Shown piece after piece: positions 14,318 through 22,773 of a stretch of DNA of 29,018 bases; the first letter of the stretch is position 1, and each line of letters starts with the position of its first letter. The notes beneath the pieces were generated by a model, which did no database searches, was not told the DNA's origin, and saw only the letters and a program-made list of their open reading frames with translations. Position numbers and translations under genes: made by a program. Origin of the DNA: an uncultured Clostridia bacterium (GTDB taxonomy: Bacteria; Bacillota; Clostridia; Peptostreptococcales; Anaerovoracaceae); contig CAKQNZ010000004.1 in NCBI GenBank assembly GCA_934255435.1, forward strand, positions 1 through 29,018, in the 5' to 3' direction.

Positions 14318-16561
14318 ATGACGGAATTACTGGCACCGGCAGGAAGTATGGAGGCCCTGAAAGCTGCAGTATCCGGAGGATGCGACGCAGTATATCTGGG
14401 ACTTCGGAAATTCGGCGCCCGTGCATATTCGGACAACTTCGATACAGATTCACTTGCTGAAGCAGTCAGCTATGCGCACCTGAGAGACGTTAAGATATAT
14501 GTGACGATGAATACCATCGTATTCGAAAGTGAGCTCAGCGACATGAGGGATCAGCTGCAGCAGCTGAACGATATCGGTGTTGACGGCGTGATAGTGCAGG
14601 ATCTGGCTGTTTTCGACTATATGAAAGAGCATTTCATCGACATGGAGGCACACTGCTCCACGCAGATGGGTATAGACGACATCGACGGCACCATGCTTTT
14701 CAAAGAACTGGGAGCGGACCGTGTGGTACTGGCCCGGGAGACAGACATGGACGAGGTGCTGAGGATAAAAAAAGAAGCAAAGATACCTCTTGAGATATTC
14801 ATCCACGGGGCACTTTGCGTGTCATACTCAGGCAACTGCCTGATGTCGGGACTTATCGGATACAGGAGCGGCAATCGTGGCAGATGCGTGGGTTCCTGCC
14901 GTAAGCTCTACGAGATCATAGATATGACTGAAGAAAGACTTCTGGGAAGAAACTATATCCTTTCCACGAAGGATCTCAATACGATAGATCATATAGATCA
15001 GCTGAAGAAAATAGACTCGCTGAAAATAGAAGGCCGGATGAAAGAACCTGCATATGTGGCCAATGTCGTGGCAAAATACAGGAAAGCCCTGGACGGTAGA
15101 CTGACAGATGAAGACCGTCATGATCTTGAAAAGACATTCAACAGGACATACACTGAAGGCTATCTTTTTCATGAAGACGCAGGTGATATCACCAATATCA
15201 GCAGACCTAACAATTTCGGATACGAGATCGGAAAAGTAAAGGGATCTTTCAAAGGCATGTACGAGATATCACTGAGCAGTGTCCTGAACCAGAACGACAT
15301 CATCAGGATAGACCATGACGACGAAGATATCAATCTGTCGGTGGTGAAGCTCTACGACAGGAGTGGCAGGCTGATAAACAGCGCCGACAGGACATGCTAT
15401 ATAAAGATAAAAGAAAAGCTTTCACCGGGAGATACGGTATACAAGACGAAGGACCAGAAATTCTACAGAGAGCTTGAAAGCTCCCAGGAGGGAGAATACA
15501 GACGTTTCCCGCTGGATCTTAAAGTTTATGCGTATCCCGGTGCAAAGCTTGTGATAGATGCGACAGGTTTCGGGATGTCATATGTCTACGAGAGCGAGGA
15601 CGTCATCAGTGAAGCTGTGAAAAGTCCGGCAACAGAGGAGCAGGTGAGAAAGCAGCTTTCGAAGCTCAACGATACGGTGTTTTGTCTGGGCGACCTGCAG
15701 TTCGAAGGATACAACGCCTTCGTCCCGGCAGGCATGCTGAACAGCGCCAGAAGAGAGATAGTCGGAAAGCTTTACGACGCGAAGCTCAGCAGCTGTAAGA
15801 ACAGACAGAAGACCGCATCTGCAAAAGAAAAGATATCATTCCCGCGCAAAGAGCCGTATCTTACGGCGTCTGTGACTACTAAGGAACAGTACGACGCCTG
15901 TGTCAGCAGCGGGATAGAAACAATATATTTCGACAATATAGTAAGAAGGAACCAGAACAGCTATGAAGACAGAGAAGGTGAACTGCTTATAGGCGGGTAC
16001 GGCGGTATTTTCCATTACAGAGGCAGTAATCCATTCGTCACTGATTATTCCATGAATGTGGTGAACTCTGTCAGCTGCTATGAACTTTACAGACTGGGAG
16101 CACGCAGAGTGACGCTGTCATATGAGCTCAACAGGCAGCAGATAAAGGACTTGATAGATGAGTACCGCAGAGCCAACGACGGGTCTCCTTCGCTGGAAAT
16201 GATAGTCTACGGCAGAGCTCCGCTGATGTTCACGAAATACTGTCCTATGAAGAAGATGGGACAGTGCGGAAAATGCAGGAAGAAGTCTTATGAACTGAAA
16301 GACGAATACGGCAGCTTCCCGGTGCTTTCCCATGAGGACTGTTCGACTACCATACTAAACGGCCGTGTCCTGAACCTCCTTGACGAGATGCCGTACATGG
16401 AGGGAATAGAGGCCTTCAGGCTCAGTTTCACCACCGAGACCGGAGATGAAGTGCACAGGACAGTCAGGGCAGCAATGGAGAAACTGCAGGGACGCTGCGG
16501 CAGGACGCTTTTCGATCAGAGCACCGACACGAGAGGCCATTTCAACAAGGAGATCTTATAG
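14318..16561 (+). CDS. U32 family protein with DUF3656 region (RlhA/TrhP-like)
   Basis: A 747-residue protein of peptidase family U32. Residues 1-260 form the N-terminal barrel, starting TELLAPAGSMEALKAAVSGG, with QDLAVFDYMK and AHCSTQMG. The signature block EIFIHGALCVSYSGNC (159-174) is followed by Cys190 and Cys194; these Cys residues match those proposed to carry an Fe-S cluster in U32 RNA-modifying proteins. The middle fits DUF3656, and a second U32-like region near the end has the Cys-rich KYCPMKKMGQCGKCRKK. Although named peptidases, studied relatives (RlhA, TrhP/YegQ) hydroxylate 23S rRNA or tRNA bases; length and DUF3656 favour an RlhA-like role, an inference. The ATG at 14318 is preceded by AGGAG. 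It is followed 20 nt later by an ABC-F gene, consistent with a ribosome-linked operon. Confidence 0.85.
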   Translation: MTELLAPAGSMEALKAAVSGGCDAVYLGLRKFGARAYSDNFDTDSLAEAVSYAHLRDVKIYVTMNTIVFESELSDMRDQLQQLNDIGVDGVIVQDLAVFDYMKEHFIDMEAHCSTQMGIDDIDGTMLFKELGADRVVLARETDMDEVLRIKKEAKIPLEIFIHGALCVSYSGNCLMSGLIGYRSGNRGRCVGSCRKLYEIIDMTEERLLGRNYILSTKDLNTIDHIDQLKKIDSLKIEGRMKEPAYVANVVAKYRKALDGRLTDEDRHDLEKTFNRTYTEGYLFHEDAGDITNISRPNNFGYEIGKVKGSFKGMYEISLSSVLNQNDIIRIDHDDEDINLSVVKLYDRSGRLINSADRTCYIKIKEKLSPGDTVYKTKDQKFYRELESSQEGEYRRFPLDLKVYAYPGAKLVIDATGFGMSYVYESEDVISEAVKSPATEEQVRKQLSKLNDTVFCLGDLQFEGYNAFVPAGMLNSARREIVGKLYDAKLSSCKNRQKTASAKEKISFPRKEPYLTASVTTKEQYDACVSSGIETIYFDNIVRRNQNSYEDREGELLIGGYGGIFHYRGSNPFVTDYSMNVVNSVSCYELYRLGARRVTLSYELNRQQIKDLIDEYRRANDGSPSLEMIVYGRAPLMFTKYCPMKKMGQCGKCRKKSYELKDEYGSFPVLSHEDCSTTILNGRVLNLLDEMPYMEGIEAFRLSFTTETGDEVHRTVRAAMEKLQGRCGRTLFDQSTDTRGHFNKEIL

Positions 16562-16581
16562 AGAAAGGGGAACAAAGGGAA

Positions 16582-18333
16582 ATGATACAGGTAGAAAAAC
16601 TTTCATACGGATTCCCGTCCAAGGACCTTTATGACGAGATATCATTCACACTGGAAACAGGATGCCACTGTGCGCTGATAGGCAGCAACGGCACCGGCAA
16701 ATCCACACTGGCAGATATACTCATCCATCCGGAAAGATATCTTTACGACGGTGAAATCACAAGGGACGAGGACTGCAGGACAGGATACGCCAGTCAGTTC
16801 AGCGCAAGAGACAAGGACCGGGACTGCACCGTTTTCGAGTATCTCAGCGAGAGATTCCTGAAGATACAGCAGGATATCGCATCAGTGTGCGAGGAAATGG
16901 CGACGGCGGACGATCCGGAGCCCCTTTATGAAAAGTATCAGCAGCTTCTCGATCTGAACGAGTCCATGGATGCAGACAACTACGAAAGCAATATACGCAG
17001 GCAGCTCAACACGGCAGGAATGGGAGAGCTGGCAGAAATACAGCTGTCTCAGATAAGCGGCGGAGAGTACAAGCTGCTGCAGATAATGAGAGAGATGCTG
17101 CTGGCGCCGAACCTGCTGGTGTTGGACGAGCCGGACGTGTTCCTGGATTTCGGCAATCTGGGAAGTCTGTGCCAGCTTATAAACAGCTACAAAGGGACGC
17201 TGCTTGTGATAACCCACAACAGGTATCTGCTGGACCACTGTTTCAACAAGATCCTGCATCTTGAGAACTGCGATATACAGGAATTCGACGGCAGTTATAC
17301 CCAGTACCGCTGCGCTGTGTCGAGACAGAAGGCAGAGCTCAGACAGCAGAGCATAGAAGAGCAGGAGGAGATAGAGCGTACCCAGGAGATGGTGGATATA
17401 CTGCGGAAAAGAGCTACGCTGATGGTGAATCCGGTGATAGGCAGGTCTGTCAATGCGAAACAGACACAGCTGGACAGGCTCCTTGCAAGACAGATAAAAT
17501 CACCGTTCATAGAGATCAGAGAGCCGCAGATCGTGCTGCCGCAGGTGCAGCCTGAGGAGCAGGAGGAAAGCAAAACAGTCCTCAGCGTCAGCGGATACAA
17601 CGCAGGAGTCCATGGAGACCTGCTTGAAAATGTGGATTTCCAGCTGAAGGCAGGCGAGAAAGTTGCTGTGGTGGGAGCAAACGGCACAGGAAAGACGACG
17701 CTGATACGTGATATCCTCAAAAACGACGATCCGGCGATACACATAGATGAAGATACGAGATACGCCTGCATGTCACAGCTCCAGGGCGAGATGCTGGACG
17801 AAGGCAAAACCGTATATCAGATAATGCAGGATGCAGGTTTCGACACCAGGACGCAGATAAGAGAATACCTTTCGGGGTACTGTCTTGATGAAAAGGTCCT
17901 CGATCAGAAAGCAGGAGAGCTTTCCGGCGGTGAACAGAACCTGCTTCAGATAGCGATACTGGCTTCATCGGACGCACAGCTGCTGATAATGGACGAGCCT
18001 ACGAGCCATCTGGATCTTTATGCACAGACAGCGCTTGAAAAAGCTGTATCGGAATACAGCGGCACAGTCCTGATGGTGAGCCATGACTTTTATCTTGTGG
18101 CAAACTGCGCAGACTATATACTGCTGGCAGAGGACAATATGCTGAGACGTTTGCGTGCCCGCAAATTCCGCAAGATGGTATATGACAGATACTTCGATCC
18201 GGAGTATCTTGAGACAGACAGGAAAAAGCAGCAGCTTGAAGCTGATATCACAGCAGCCTTCAGGAAAGACGACCTGGCAGCAGTAGAGAAATTATGCGAC
18301 CAGCTGGAAGCGCTTGGCAGCAGCCGGAAATAA
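16582..18333 (+). CDS. ABC-F family ATP-binding protein
   Basis: A 583-residue soluble protein with two ABC nucleotide-binding domains and no membrane segments, the ABC-F layout. NBD1: Walker A GSNGTGKS (34-41), signature ISGGEYKL (158-165), Walker B VLDEP with Glu183. NBD2: Walker A GANGTGKTT (365-373), signature LSGGEQN (about 446-452), Walker B IMDEPTSHLD with Asp471. Between them lies a charged linker (about 250-330) in the place of the P-site tRNA interaction motif. ABC-F proteins act on the ribosome, in translation rescue or antibiotic protection. NBD1 is unusual: after Walker B it reads DVFLDFGN instead of the usual TNHLD. The C terminus is a short charged helical tail. It is cotranscribed with the U32 gene; AAAGGG precedes the ATG. 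Confidence 0.88.
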   Translation: MIQVEKLSYGFPSKDLYDEISFTLETGCHCALIGSNGTGKSTLADILIHPERYLYDGEITRDEDCRTGYASQFSARDKDRDCTVFEYLSERFLKIQQDIASVCEEMATADDPEPLYEKYQQLLDLNESMDADNYESNIRRQLNTAGMGELAEIQLSQISGGEYKLLQIMREMLLAPNLLVLDEPDVFLDFGNLGSLCQLINSYKGTLLVITHNRYLLDHCFNKILHLENCDIQEFDGSYTQYRCAVSRQKAELRQQSIEEQEEIERTQEMVDILRKRATLMVNPVIGRSVNAKQTQLDRLLARQIKSPFIEIREPQIVLPQVQPEEQEESKTVLSVSGYNAGVHGDLLENVDFQLKAGEKVAVVGANGTGKTTLIRDILKNDDPAIHIDEDTRYACMSQLQGEMLDEGKTVYQIMQDAGFDTRTQIREYLSGYCLDEKVLDQKAGELSGGEQNLLQIAILASSDAQLLIMDEPTSHLDLYAQTALEKAVSEYSGTVLMVSHDFYLVANCADYILLAEDNMLRRLRARKFRKMVYDRYFDPEYLETDRKKQQLEADITAAFRKDDLAAVEKLCDQLEALGSSRK

Positions 18334-18374
18334 AAGCGGCCTGAGATTTTTTCCTGATCATTTTCAAAAAACAC

Positions 18375-18405
18375 TTGACCTGAAGTCAGCTTCAGGTTTT
18401 AAGAT
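18375..18405 (+). promoter_or_regulatory. MerR-type promoter with 19-bp spacer before the aldo/keto reductase
   Basis: TTGACC (18375-18380) and TAAGAT (18400-18405) are separated by 19 bp. The perfect dyad ACCTGAAG-TCAG-CTTCAGGT (18378-18397) fills the spacer. An overlong spacer with a centred dyad is the hallmark of promoters activated by MerR-family regulators through DNA distortion. No MerR gene lies in the window. Confidence 0.75.
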
Positions 18406-18461
18406 ATGATCAGATAAGTATAGTCTGATAAACTTAAAAAAGGAATAGTGAGGTCAGGAAA

Positions 18462-19598
18462 ATGATTTACAACGATTACAAAGGTATCAAGCTGTCAGCG
18501 CTGGGCATGGGAAACATGAGGCTTCCTGTAGTCGACGGCGATGACAACAGAATCGACAAGGATGCTGCAGGAGAGTTGATAGCATACTGCATGGAGTCAG
18601 GGATAAATTATTACGATACGGCTTACGGATATCACGGCGGCAACTCTGAACTCGTGGTGGGGGAGCTGCTGAAGGAATATGACAGGAGCAGCTTCTATCT
18701 GGCGTCGAAGTTCCCCGGATATGATCTTTCCAATATGCCGAAGGTAAAGGAGATCTTCGAGGAACAGCTTGAAAAGTGTCAGGTGGAGTATTTTGATTTT
18801 TATATGTTCCACAACGTATGCGAGATGAATATAGATCAGTATCTCGATCCGAAGTACGGGATATTCGATTACCTGATGGAGCAGAAGAAAAACGGCAGGA
18901 TAAAGCATCTGGGATTCTCTGCCCACGGAGACATCGAATGTATCACAAGGTTCCTTGAAGCATACGGCAAAGACATGGAATTCGGTCAGCTTGAGCTGAA
19001 CTACTTTGATTATAAGTTCCAGGATGCCAAAGGCAAAGTAGAACTCCTTGACAAGTGGGGCATCCCTGTATGGGTAATGGAGCCTGTCAGGGGCGGTCAG
19101 CTTGCAGAGCTGCCGGAGGATGCAGCAGCCAGACTGAAAGAAGCAAGACCGGATGAAGACGTGCCTGCATGGGCCTTCAGATTCCTGCAGTCGATACCGA
19201 GCGTAACTGTGACGCTGTCTGGGATGTCGAATATTCAGCAGCTAAAGGCAAACATCAGCACTTATGCTGAAAACAAGCCGCTGGATAAAGATGAGATGGA
19301 GCTTGTCCTGAGCATAGCCGATGAGATGATAAGCAAGACCACAGTGCCTTGCACAGGATGTCATTACTGCGTATCAAAATGTCCTGAGGGACTGGACATA
19401 CCGTTCCTGCTGAAACAGTACAACGAGGCAATGGTGGCAGGAGCCGGAGATTTTATCGCACCGATGGCACTGTCTTCAGTTGCAAAAGATAAACAGCCTG
19501 AATGCTGTATAGGCTGCCGCAGCTGTGAAAAGGTCTGTCCTCAGGGGATCAGGATCTCAGAGGAACTCAAAAAATTCGCAGTGAAACTGGGTAGATAG
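18462..19598 (+). CDS. Aldo/keto reductase with C-terminal two-[4Fe-4S] ferredoxin domain
   Basis: A 378-residue cytoplasmic oxidoreductase. Residues 1-275 form the aldo/keto reductase barrel with the expected catalytic tetrad: Asp52 and Tyr57 in DTAYGYHGG, Lys83 in ASKFPG, and His117 in FYMFHNV. Residues about 290-378 form a ferredoxin-like tail with two cluster sites, Cys297/300/303/307 (CTGCHYCVSKC) and Cys349/352/355/359 (CIGCRSCEKVC), each followed by Pro. Fused proteins of this kind are common in anaerobes and are thought to couple NAD(P)H or ferredoxin electrons to carbonyl reduction; the substrate is unknown. AAGGAATAG precedes the ATG at 18462. The MerR-type promoter suggests induction by aldehydes or another small electrophile, as for MerR-controlled reductases in other Bacillota. 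It is a single-gene unit. Confidence 0.9.
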   Translation: MIYNDYKGIKLSALGMGNMRLPVVDGDDNRIDKDAAGELIAYCMESGINYYDTAYGYHGGNSELVVGELLKEYDRSSFYLASKFPGYDLSNMPKVKEIFEEQLEKCQVEYFDFYMFHNVCEMNIDQYLDPKYGIFDYLMEQKKNGRIKHLGFSAHGDIECITRFLEAYGKDMEFGQLELNYFDYKFQDAKGKVELLDKWGIPVWVMEPVRGGQLAELPEDAAARLKEARPDEDVPAWAFRFLQSIPSVTVTLSGMSNIQQLKANISTYAENKPLDKDEMELVLSIADEMISKTTVPCTGCHYCVSKCPEGLDIPFLLKQYNEAMVAGAGDFIAPMALSSVAKDKQPECCIGCRSCEKVCPQGIRISEELKKFAVKLGR

Positions 19599-19651
19599 AC
19601 AAAGGAAAAGACAAGCACTTTGTCGTAACGGCTCAGCTATATAACGAAATG

Positions 19652-19686
19652 AAAAAGCCCATTCAACATCATCTGCTGAATGGGCT
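19652..19686 (-). terminator. Intrinsic terminator ending the minus-strand small RNA
   Basis: A perfect 10-bp stem AGCCCATTCA/TGAATGGGCT (19656-19665 / 19677-19686) with an 11-nt loop. On the minus strand it is followed directly by TTTTTC, so it terminates leftward transcription. It may also stop readthrough from the aldo/keto reductase, but the plus-strand T tract is poor. Confidence 0.85.
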
Positions 19687-19752
19687 CTTAACTTGGTTCT
19701 TTGAGTTTCACTGTTCTAACCTCCGTTTCATTGTCTCTGATTTCGTATCAGG

Positions 19753-19849
19753 AACGCTTACATTTTATTTCTTCGGTCTGTACCTCCTTTATCAGACTAT
19801 AGTTTCGTACTATTGACGCTTACATGTTATTTCTTTGGTCCGTACCTCC
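19753..19849 (-). repeat. Two tandem 35-nt repeat cores, 62-nt period
   Basis: Copies at 19815-19849 and 19753-19787 match at 31 of 35 positions. On the minus strand each runs from GGAGGTAC to AAGCGT(C/T). The spacers between and after the copies are hairpins with an ACGAA loop. A third, degenerate start (GGAGG at 19720-19724) continues the 62-63-nt spacing. Confidence 0.85.
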
Positions 19850-19906
19850 GTTTTTCTGAGTCGATCATGAGATGCAATCTTATGAACAACTTCTTTTGAT
19901 GGTTTT

Positions 19907-19935
19907 ATTATATTCCCTTATAACTAATTTGTCAA
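19907..19935 (-). promoter_or_regulatory. Consensus sigma-A promoter of the minus-strand small RNA
   Basis: On the minus strand TTGACA (19935-19930), a 17-bp spacer and TATAAT (19912-19907): both hexamers perfect. Transcription is predicted to start near 19900, heading toward the terminator at 19652. Confidence 0.85.
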
Positions 19936-20065
19936 TGAAAATTTCGAAAATTCTATGAATAAATTTACGGATAGTTCTGAGTTATCCCGGACAGCGGGAT
20001 TTCTGCGTATATGATGGAAAAAGCCCTGAAATCAGGCAATATTTGTGCGAATAACTGTCTGAACG

Positions 20066-20094
20066 TTTATTTATATATGCACGTATGATATAAT
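20066..20094 (+). promoter_or_regulatory. Probable promoter of the PI-PLC gene
   Basis: TATAAT at 20089-20094 with an extended TGA just before it; the -35 (TTTATT, 20066-20071) is weak. It lies about 50 bp upstream of the ATG at 20146. Confidence 0.6.
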
Positions 20095-20145
20095 CGGCAG
20101 GATCCATGATCACAGAAAATAAAAAAGGGACAGAAGGAGAAAAGT

Positions 20146-22656
20146 ATGAAGAAAATAATGATGACTGCCCTGACGGCGCTGGTATTATGTATCAGTACGT
20201 TCACGGCGTCACCGGGGATCTTTGTATCAGCAGAAGAAAACAGTGACGGTACGAAGACATCTGTGGACACAGGAAAGCTGATGTACATAACTTTGCAGGA
20301 GAACACAGCTTACCGGTGGAACGCCAACGGTGAAGCGGCTAAAAGCAATGAGATACATCTGGACGATACCGAGGGCATGAACTGCAGCTACAGGTTCGAC
20401 TATGTCGAGGACAACTGGTACGGCATAAAGCATATAAACAAAAACGGGATCGACAGATTCGTCGATATAGAGGATAAGAGCAAGGATGACGGCAAGGTAC
20501 TGCATCTCTGGGAGTCGGATGATGATAAGGTCAAAGGCAACAACCATCGTCAGTTTGCATTCTACTATGTAGGCGATGACGCTAATGGTAACAGACAGTA
20601 CTACATACAGAACAGGAACAGCGGTCTGTGGATGGGCTATGAGGACACCGACAAGAACGGTAAACCGAGCTACGGGGACAAGATCATCCAGACTAAAAAA
20701 GAAAAGCGCAAGCTCTGGATCGTGACGCCTGCAGTAATACCTAAGAGCGGCAACGAATCCGAGGATCTGATCAAGACCGAGAAAGGTCAGGCTTACTGTG
20801 AGATCTATTATCCTGGTACTATCGAGAGCATAAACCGCAACAGCGATTCAGTCACCAATGGGACAGGACTGCATCTGTATCCGATGGGTACCAGCAGCAA
20901 ATGGTCCCTGGAATGGATAGATGAATATCAGGCCTACAAGATACATGCCCTTACAGACGGTGAGTCGGATCTGGGCAAGGTATGGGACGTTACCAGCCAG
21001 AGTGGGGCCGAGTATGCTGGGATACACATCTGGGACAACAACAGCAACGAAGGCAATAAAAACACAAGCAATCTGTGGCGTTTCATAAAACAGAAAAACG
21101 GCACATACAAGATACAGAGTGCACGAACAGGCAAATTCGCCAATGACGGTACAGTGGACAAAGACGGCAAGACGACTCCATGGCTGTCACAGACGAACAG
21201 CGGTACGGAATTTGCGCTGGAGTTTTTTGCCAGCGACGGCGATGAGATCAGTTACAACTATTCACAGGACTGGATGGCTGAGCTGCCGGATGATGCTGTA
21301 CTTTCATCCGTAAATCTGCCGGGAAGTCATGACGCCGGTACAGCAGCTGTCGTTGAGGATTTCATGGCACAGCTTTCATTCACATCATGCCAGAAGCTTT
21401 ATTACGAAGAGCAGCTGAATGTAGGTGTGAGGAGTTTCGATATCAGATGCAATGCACCAAGTGACAAGGCCGTGCCTTCAGATGTACGCATAATACACGG
21501 CAGTGAGAAATGGGCGTGCAGCAACAGAGACGCATCCGATCTTACCCTCGATGACATATTCACAGAGAGTGTGAGATTCCTGGATGAACATCCTACAGAG
21601 ACCATCGTGATGATGATAAAGGACGATGACGGCAGCGCAGAGGGACTTGCCAGAGCCGTAGGCAATTTCCTGAAGACTGAAGTAAAGAAATACAACCACG
21701 GCCACGTATGGACCGGCGACTACATCCCGTCAGTAAAGGAAGCCAGAGGAAAGATCGTATTCTTTAGGAGATACGAGCTGGATACATTACGATATTCGCC
21801 TGCCGGAGATGAACTCAAGATCGAATGGTTCGGCATAGATGTTTCCAAATGGGATGATCATGCGTACAGTGGAGCCAAGTATTACGCCCCGAGGATATAC
21901 GGAAAGGACAGATACGGCAAAAGTGTATATGCGCAGGATGCATATAATGAAAACTATGCAGACAAACTAAAATATATAGAAGGCACGATGGCACAGACCA
22001 CCGGATCGGATCCGGAACATACGATCCCGGACGATGCGTGGATATTCAACTACACCATCTGCGCCAAGTGGCGTCCGCTGGAAACAGCTAAATTCATAAA
22101 TCCGGATCTGTTCGAAGACAAGTTCGGCAGTGACAAGAAAGGCTATATCGACAATCGCCGTCTGGGCATGGTGATGCTGAATTTCGTAGACAGACCGATG
22201 AGCAGACTGATATATGAGACCAATCTTGGAAAAACTGATTTCCTTACTGCAAAGGCAGTATTCCCGAAGAGTATAAGTCTCAAAAAAGGACAGAAGCTTT
22301 CACAAGCAGTGCTTTCGGGCCATATCGGAAACGGCAGATGGGTGTTCGAAAAGGGCAGCTATGTGCCTGATGATAAGGATTTCAGCACAGGAAGGACATA
22401 TAAGCTTAAATTCATACCGTCAGACGACAGACTGCAGGGCGTGGAGAAAGAAGTAAAGATAACATCTTTCAACGGCAGCAAAATACCGTCAGATAAAAAT
22501 GACGGAAAAGGCAAGAACGGCAATGAAAGTCCGGGAACAGCAAAGACAGCCACATCAGACAGCACGAACATGTACATACTGACAGCTTCAGCCATCGCAG
22601 CAGCACTGGCAGCAGCCGGCATCATCCTGGCGATGAGAAGACGGAGGAACAGCTGA
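20146..22656 (+). CDS. Secreted, membrane-anchored PI-PLC X-domain protein with lectin-like repeats
   Basis: An 836-residue exported protein. Residues 1-29 are a signal peptide (KKIMMTALTALVLC core, likely cleavage after FVSA). Residues about 40-200 and 205-375 look like two ricin-type beta-trefoil modules, with repeated QNRNSGLWMG-, LWRFIKQKNGTYKIQSA- and W-rich elements. Residues about 378-690 form a phosphatidylinositol-specific phospholipase C X domain: catalytic His395 in LPGSHDAGT, FDIRC, and second His451 in RIIHGSEKW, all present. A beta-rich region follows (about 700-785), then a Ser/Gly/Lys linker, a hydrophobic helix and RRRRNS at the end. It would cleave phosphatidylinositol or GPI-type lipids outside the cell while held on the surface, suggesting host or eukaryote contact. 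The sequence before the last helix, KTATSDST, resembles a degraded KTGDST sorting motif. GAAGGAGAAAAGT precedes the ATG. Confidence 0.88.
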   Translation: MKKIMMTALTALVLCISTFTASPGIFVSAEENSDGTKTSVDTGKLMYITLQENTAYRWNANGEAAKSNEIHLDDTEGMNCSYRFDYVEDNWYGIKHINKNGIDRFVDIEDKSKDDGKVLHLWESDDDKVKGNNHRQFAFYYVGDDANGNRQYYIQNRNSGLWMGYEDTDKNGKPSYGDKIIQTKKEKRKLWIVTPAVIPKSGNESEDLIKTEKGQAYCEIYYPGTIESINRNSDSVTNGTGLHLYPMGTSSKWSLEWIDEYQAYKIHALTDGESDLGKVWDVTSQSGAEYAGIHIWDNNSNEGNKNTSNLWRFIKQKNGTYKIQSARTGKFANDGTVDKDGKTTPWLSQTNSGTEFALEFFASDGDEISYNYSQDWMAELPDDAVLSSVNLPGSHDAGTAAVVEDFMAQLSFTSCQKLYYEEQLNVGVRSFDIRCNAPSDKAVPSDVRIIHGSEKWACSNRDASDLTLDDIFTESVRFLDEHPTETIVMMIKDDDGSAEGLARAVGNFLKTEVKKYNHGHVWTGDYIPSVKEARGKIVFFRRYELDTLRYSPAGDELKIEWFGIDVSKWDDHAYSGAKYYAPRIYGKDRYGKSVYAQDAYNENYADKLKYIEGTMAQTTGSDPEHTIPDDAWIFNYTICAKWRPLETAKFINPDLFEDKFGSDKKGYIDNRRLGMVMLNFVDRPMSRLIYETNLGKTDFLTAKAVFPKSISLKKGQKLSQAVLSGHIGNGRWVFEKGSYVPDDKDFSTGRTYKLKFIPSDDRLQGVEKEVKITSFNGSKIPSDKNDGKGKNGNESPGTAKTATSDSTNMYILTASAIAAALAAAGIILAMRRRRNS

Positions 22657-22725
22657 TGCATATATGTACTGTAGTGATAGACTATCAGCACGCAGCATAA
22701 AATAAAACTTGTGGATATCAGCACT

Positions 22726-22754
22726 TTGACAACCATCCAAAAAAAATATATAAT
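22726..22754 (+). promoter_or_regulatory. Consensus promoter of the second MATE gene leader
   Basis: TTGACA (22726-22731), a 17-bp spacer and TATAAT (22749-22754), both hexamers perfect. The predicted start near 22761 is only about 13 nt before a strong terminator hairpin. Confidence 0.85.
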
Positions 22755-22773
22755 AAAAAAAGATCGTGTAGCG

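Larger units (their letters stand above)
19651..19900 (-). ncRNA. Candidate small RNA with tandem structured repeats
   Basis: A consensus promoter (19935-19907) and a strong terminator (19686-19652) bracket about 250 nt on the minus strand. No long ORF lies between them. Inside are two tandem units with a 62-nt period, each starting GGAGGUAC and holding a conserved core ending AUGUAAGCGU, followed by a hairpin with the same ACGAA loop but different stems: AUAGU/ACUAU (19813-19799) and CUGAU/AUCAG (19751-19737). The stem change with conserved pairing supports real RNA structure. A third GGAGG at 19724-19720 starts a divergent unit that could translate a 7-codon peptide MKLKEPS (GTG at 19711, stop at 19688) just before the terminator. 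No gene follows on this strand, so it probably acts in trans. I do not recognise an RNA family. The rest of the 547-nt gene-free stretch (19599-20145) holds only the PI-PLC promoter. Confidence 0.7.

Noticed and set aside
19753..19849. CRISPR-like direct repeats
   Set aside because: Only two copies with a third degenerate start, the spacers are hairpins with a common loop, and no cas genes are present. They are part of a transcribed structured RNA.
19737..19849. Guanidine-II (mini-ykkC) riboswitch, because of paired hairpins with ACG-containing loops
   Set aside because: The loops are five bases (ACGAA) closed by U-A pairs rather than ACGR tetraloops closed by C-G, and no gene follows on that strand.
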